Source: an uncultured Roseburia sp. (GTDB lineage: Bacteria; Bacillota; Clostridia; Lachnospirales; Lachnospiraceae). From it: a stretch of DNA of 6,482 nucleotides. Below the pieces are notes generated by a model. It was not told where the DNA came from. It ran no database searches and worked only from the letters and a program-made list of their open reading frames with translations. Below, piece by piece: positions 6,015 to 6,482 of the stretch. Every line of letters begins with the position of its first letter. Positions within the stretch are counted from its first letter, which is position 1. The stretch spans positions 1 to 6,482 of the forward strand of contig CAKRCJ010000128.1 of NCBI GenBank assembly GCA_934307185.1, given 5' to 3'. The position numbers and the translations under genes are program-made.

Positions 6015-6118
6015 AAAGGGACTGTCGCAAAAATCATGCTTCCTACAATATGCAGCTATGAACTCTATGGTTTACTGTTATATATTGTATGGATTATGTT
6101 TAATGCAACAGTCCCTTT
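6015..6118. repeat. 104-nt palindromic element, copy B (inverted relative to copy A); likely bidirectional terminator
   Basis: An imperfect inverted repeat symmetric about 6066.5: AAAGGGACTGTCGCA at the left end, TGCAACAGTCCCTTT at the right, and TACAATA/TATTGTA in the middle (6044-6050, 6083-6089). Its reverse complement aligns without gaps to copy A over 89 positions with 17 mismatches by my hand count (about 81% identity), so the two copies face opposite ways. It lies between the convergent beta-solenoid and PilZ genes. The GGGACTG/CAGTCCC outer stem followed by TTTTT (with AAA on the other side) makes it a plausible terminator in both directions. I see no target-site duplication: the flanking A/T-rich bases merely extend the palindrome. 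No ORF lies inside it. Confidence 0.85.
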
Positions 6119-6131
6119 TTATTTATGGCAA

Positions 6132-6156
6132 TAAAAATTATTCGGAATAATTTTTA
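6132..6156 (-). terminator. AT-rich perfect 12-bp-arm palindrome at the end of the PilZ gene
   Basis: Arms 6132-6143 and 6145-6156 are exact reverse complements around a single central G. As RNA this would be about 11 bp with a 3-nt loop. It spans the last codons and the stop of the PilZ gene. Almost all pairs are A-U apart from the centre, so as an intrinsic terminator it would be weak. It may instead protect the 3' end or work with copy B just downstream. Confidence 0.3.
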
Positions 6157-6482
6157 CTTACATATTCTTTAATGTCTTCATGGTCTTCCGGCATCCGGCA
6201 TCCAATAATGTATTCTAACTCATTATGGGAGCTTCGGATGATACAGCCCTGTAAGGTCTGACCGGATAATATAGGGAAGTTATCAATCTGTACCGTCAGG
6301 TTTTTACCTTTCTGGTTTGCAAACAGATTGTCGCGCACAGCAAATGCAAAACCGTTTGCGCTGATATTTACCATGTGTCCGGTATAGGTGTCTGCATTTC
6401 CCTCCAGATGAATGGAACACTTGTTTGCTATTGGCATACGAGGATATTTTCTTCGGTTAAATACCTGTGGATTGCTATCAAC
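6138..6482 (-). CDS. PilZ-domain protein, probable c-di-GMP receptor (N-terminus cut by window edge)
   Basis: The frame stays open from the stop (TAA at 6140-6138) to the right edge, giving 114 residues. The ATG at 6437 is therefore probably internal: the 15 codons before it encode the conserved PilZ signature. Fragment residues 11-15 read R-K-Y-P-R (the RxxxR motif) and residues 39-44 read N-I-S-A-N-G (the D/N-x-S-x-x-G motif). Together these bind cyclic di-GMP in PilZ domains. The rest, with alternating strands (LTVQID, LQGCIIRSS, YIIGCRM) and a short C-terminal helix, completes a PilZ barrel. Whether other domains precede it is not visible. Starting at 6437 would remove the RxxxR motif. 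It converges on the LytTR operon and is separated from it by copy B. Functionally it pairs with the HD-GYP phosphodiesterase elsewhere in the window. Confidence 0.85.
   Translation of the reverse strand, partial: VDSNPQVFNRRKYPRMPIANKCSIHLEGNADTYTGHMVNISANGFAFAVRDNLFANQKGKNLTVQIDNFPILSGQTLQGCIIRSSHNELEYIIGCRMPEDHEDIKEYVSKNYSE

Noticed and set aside
3811..6118. The palindrome-flanked segment as a classical transposon or insertion sequence
   Set aside because: No transposase, integrase or target-site duplication is visible, and the flanking elements are themselves full palindromes, not simple terminal repeats. Mobility is kept only as one possible reading.
1..6482. CRISPR arrays, tRNA or rRNA genes, and known riboswitches
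   Set aside because: No regularly spaced repeats, cloverleaf-like sequence or conserved aptamer core was recognised on either strand. All intergenic stretches are under about 300 bp and are accounted for by promoters or palindromes.

Overview
The window looks like chromosomal DNA of an AT-rich, Gram-positive Clostridia member, most likely a gut Lachnospiraceae-type organism. The evidence is strong AGGAGG-like ribosome binding sites, consensus sigma-A promoters, and Firmicutes-type families: an ECF S component, tandem membrane HD-GYP proteins, an Mrp/NBP35 ATPase and a stand-alone LytTR regulator. The genus cannot be fixed from the sequence alone.

Layout from left to right. (1) 2-361, + strand: the 3' end of a membrane protein resembling an ECF transporter S component, cut by the window edge. 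(2) 2736 down to 376, - strand: a two-gene operon of membrane-anchored HD-GYP proteins. The promoter-proximal one has a canonical active site. The distal one has lost several metal-ligand and signature residues and is probably a pseudoenzyme. (3) 2737-2931: a divergent intergenic region with one good sigma-A promoter facing each way. (4) 2932-3780, + strand: an Mrp/NBP35-family ATPase, a likely Fe-S cluster carrier. (5) 3811-3910: a 100-nt near-perfectly symmetric palindrome (copy A). (6) 3915-5997, + strand: a short-repeat cluster, a sigma-A promoter, then a three-gene operon: stand-alone LytTR regulator, LiaF-like four-TM protein with a beta-repeat tail, and an apparently cytosolic beta-solenoid protein of the DUF4097-like type. 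(7) 6015-6118: a second palindrome (copy B), about 81% identical to copy A but in the opposite orientation. (8) 6482 down to 6138, - strand: the C-terminal part of a PilZ-domain protein, a c-di-GMP receptor type, running off the right edge.

Two themes stand out. The first is cyclic-di-GMP signalling: an intact HD-GYP phosphodiesterase, a degenerate partner and a PilZ receptor lie within 6.5 kb. The second is the LytTR/LiaF-like/beta-solenoid cassette, which looks like a small envelope-sensing or envelope-response module. It is bracketed by two inverted copies of the same palindromic element. The genes inside are recognisable families, but the cassette with its flanking repeats and the candidate operator is the part most likely to hold something undescribed.
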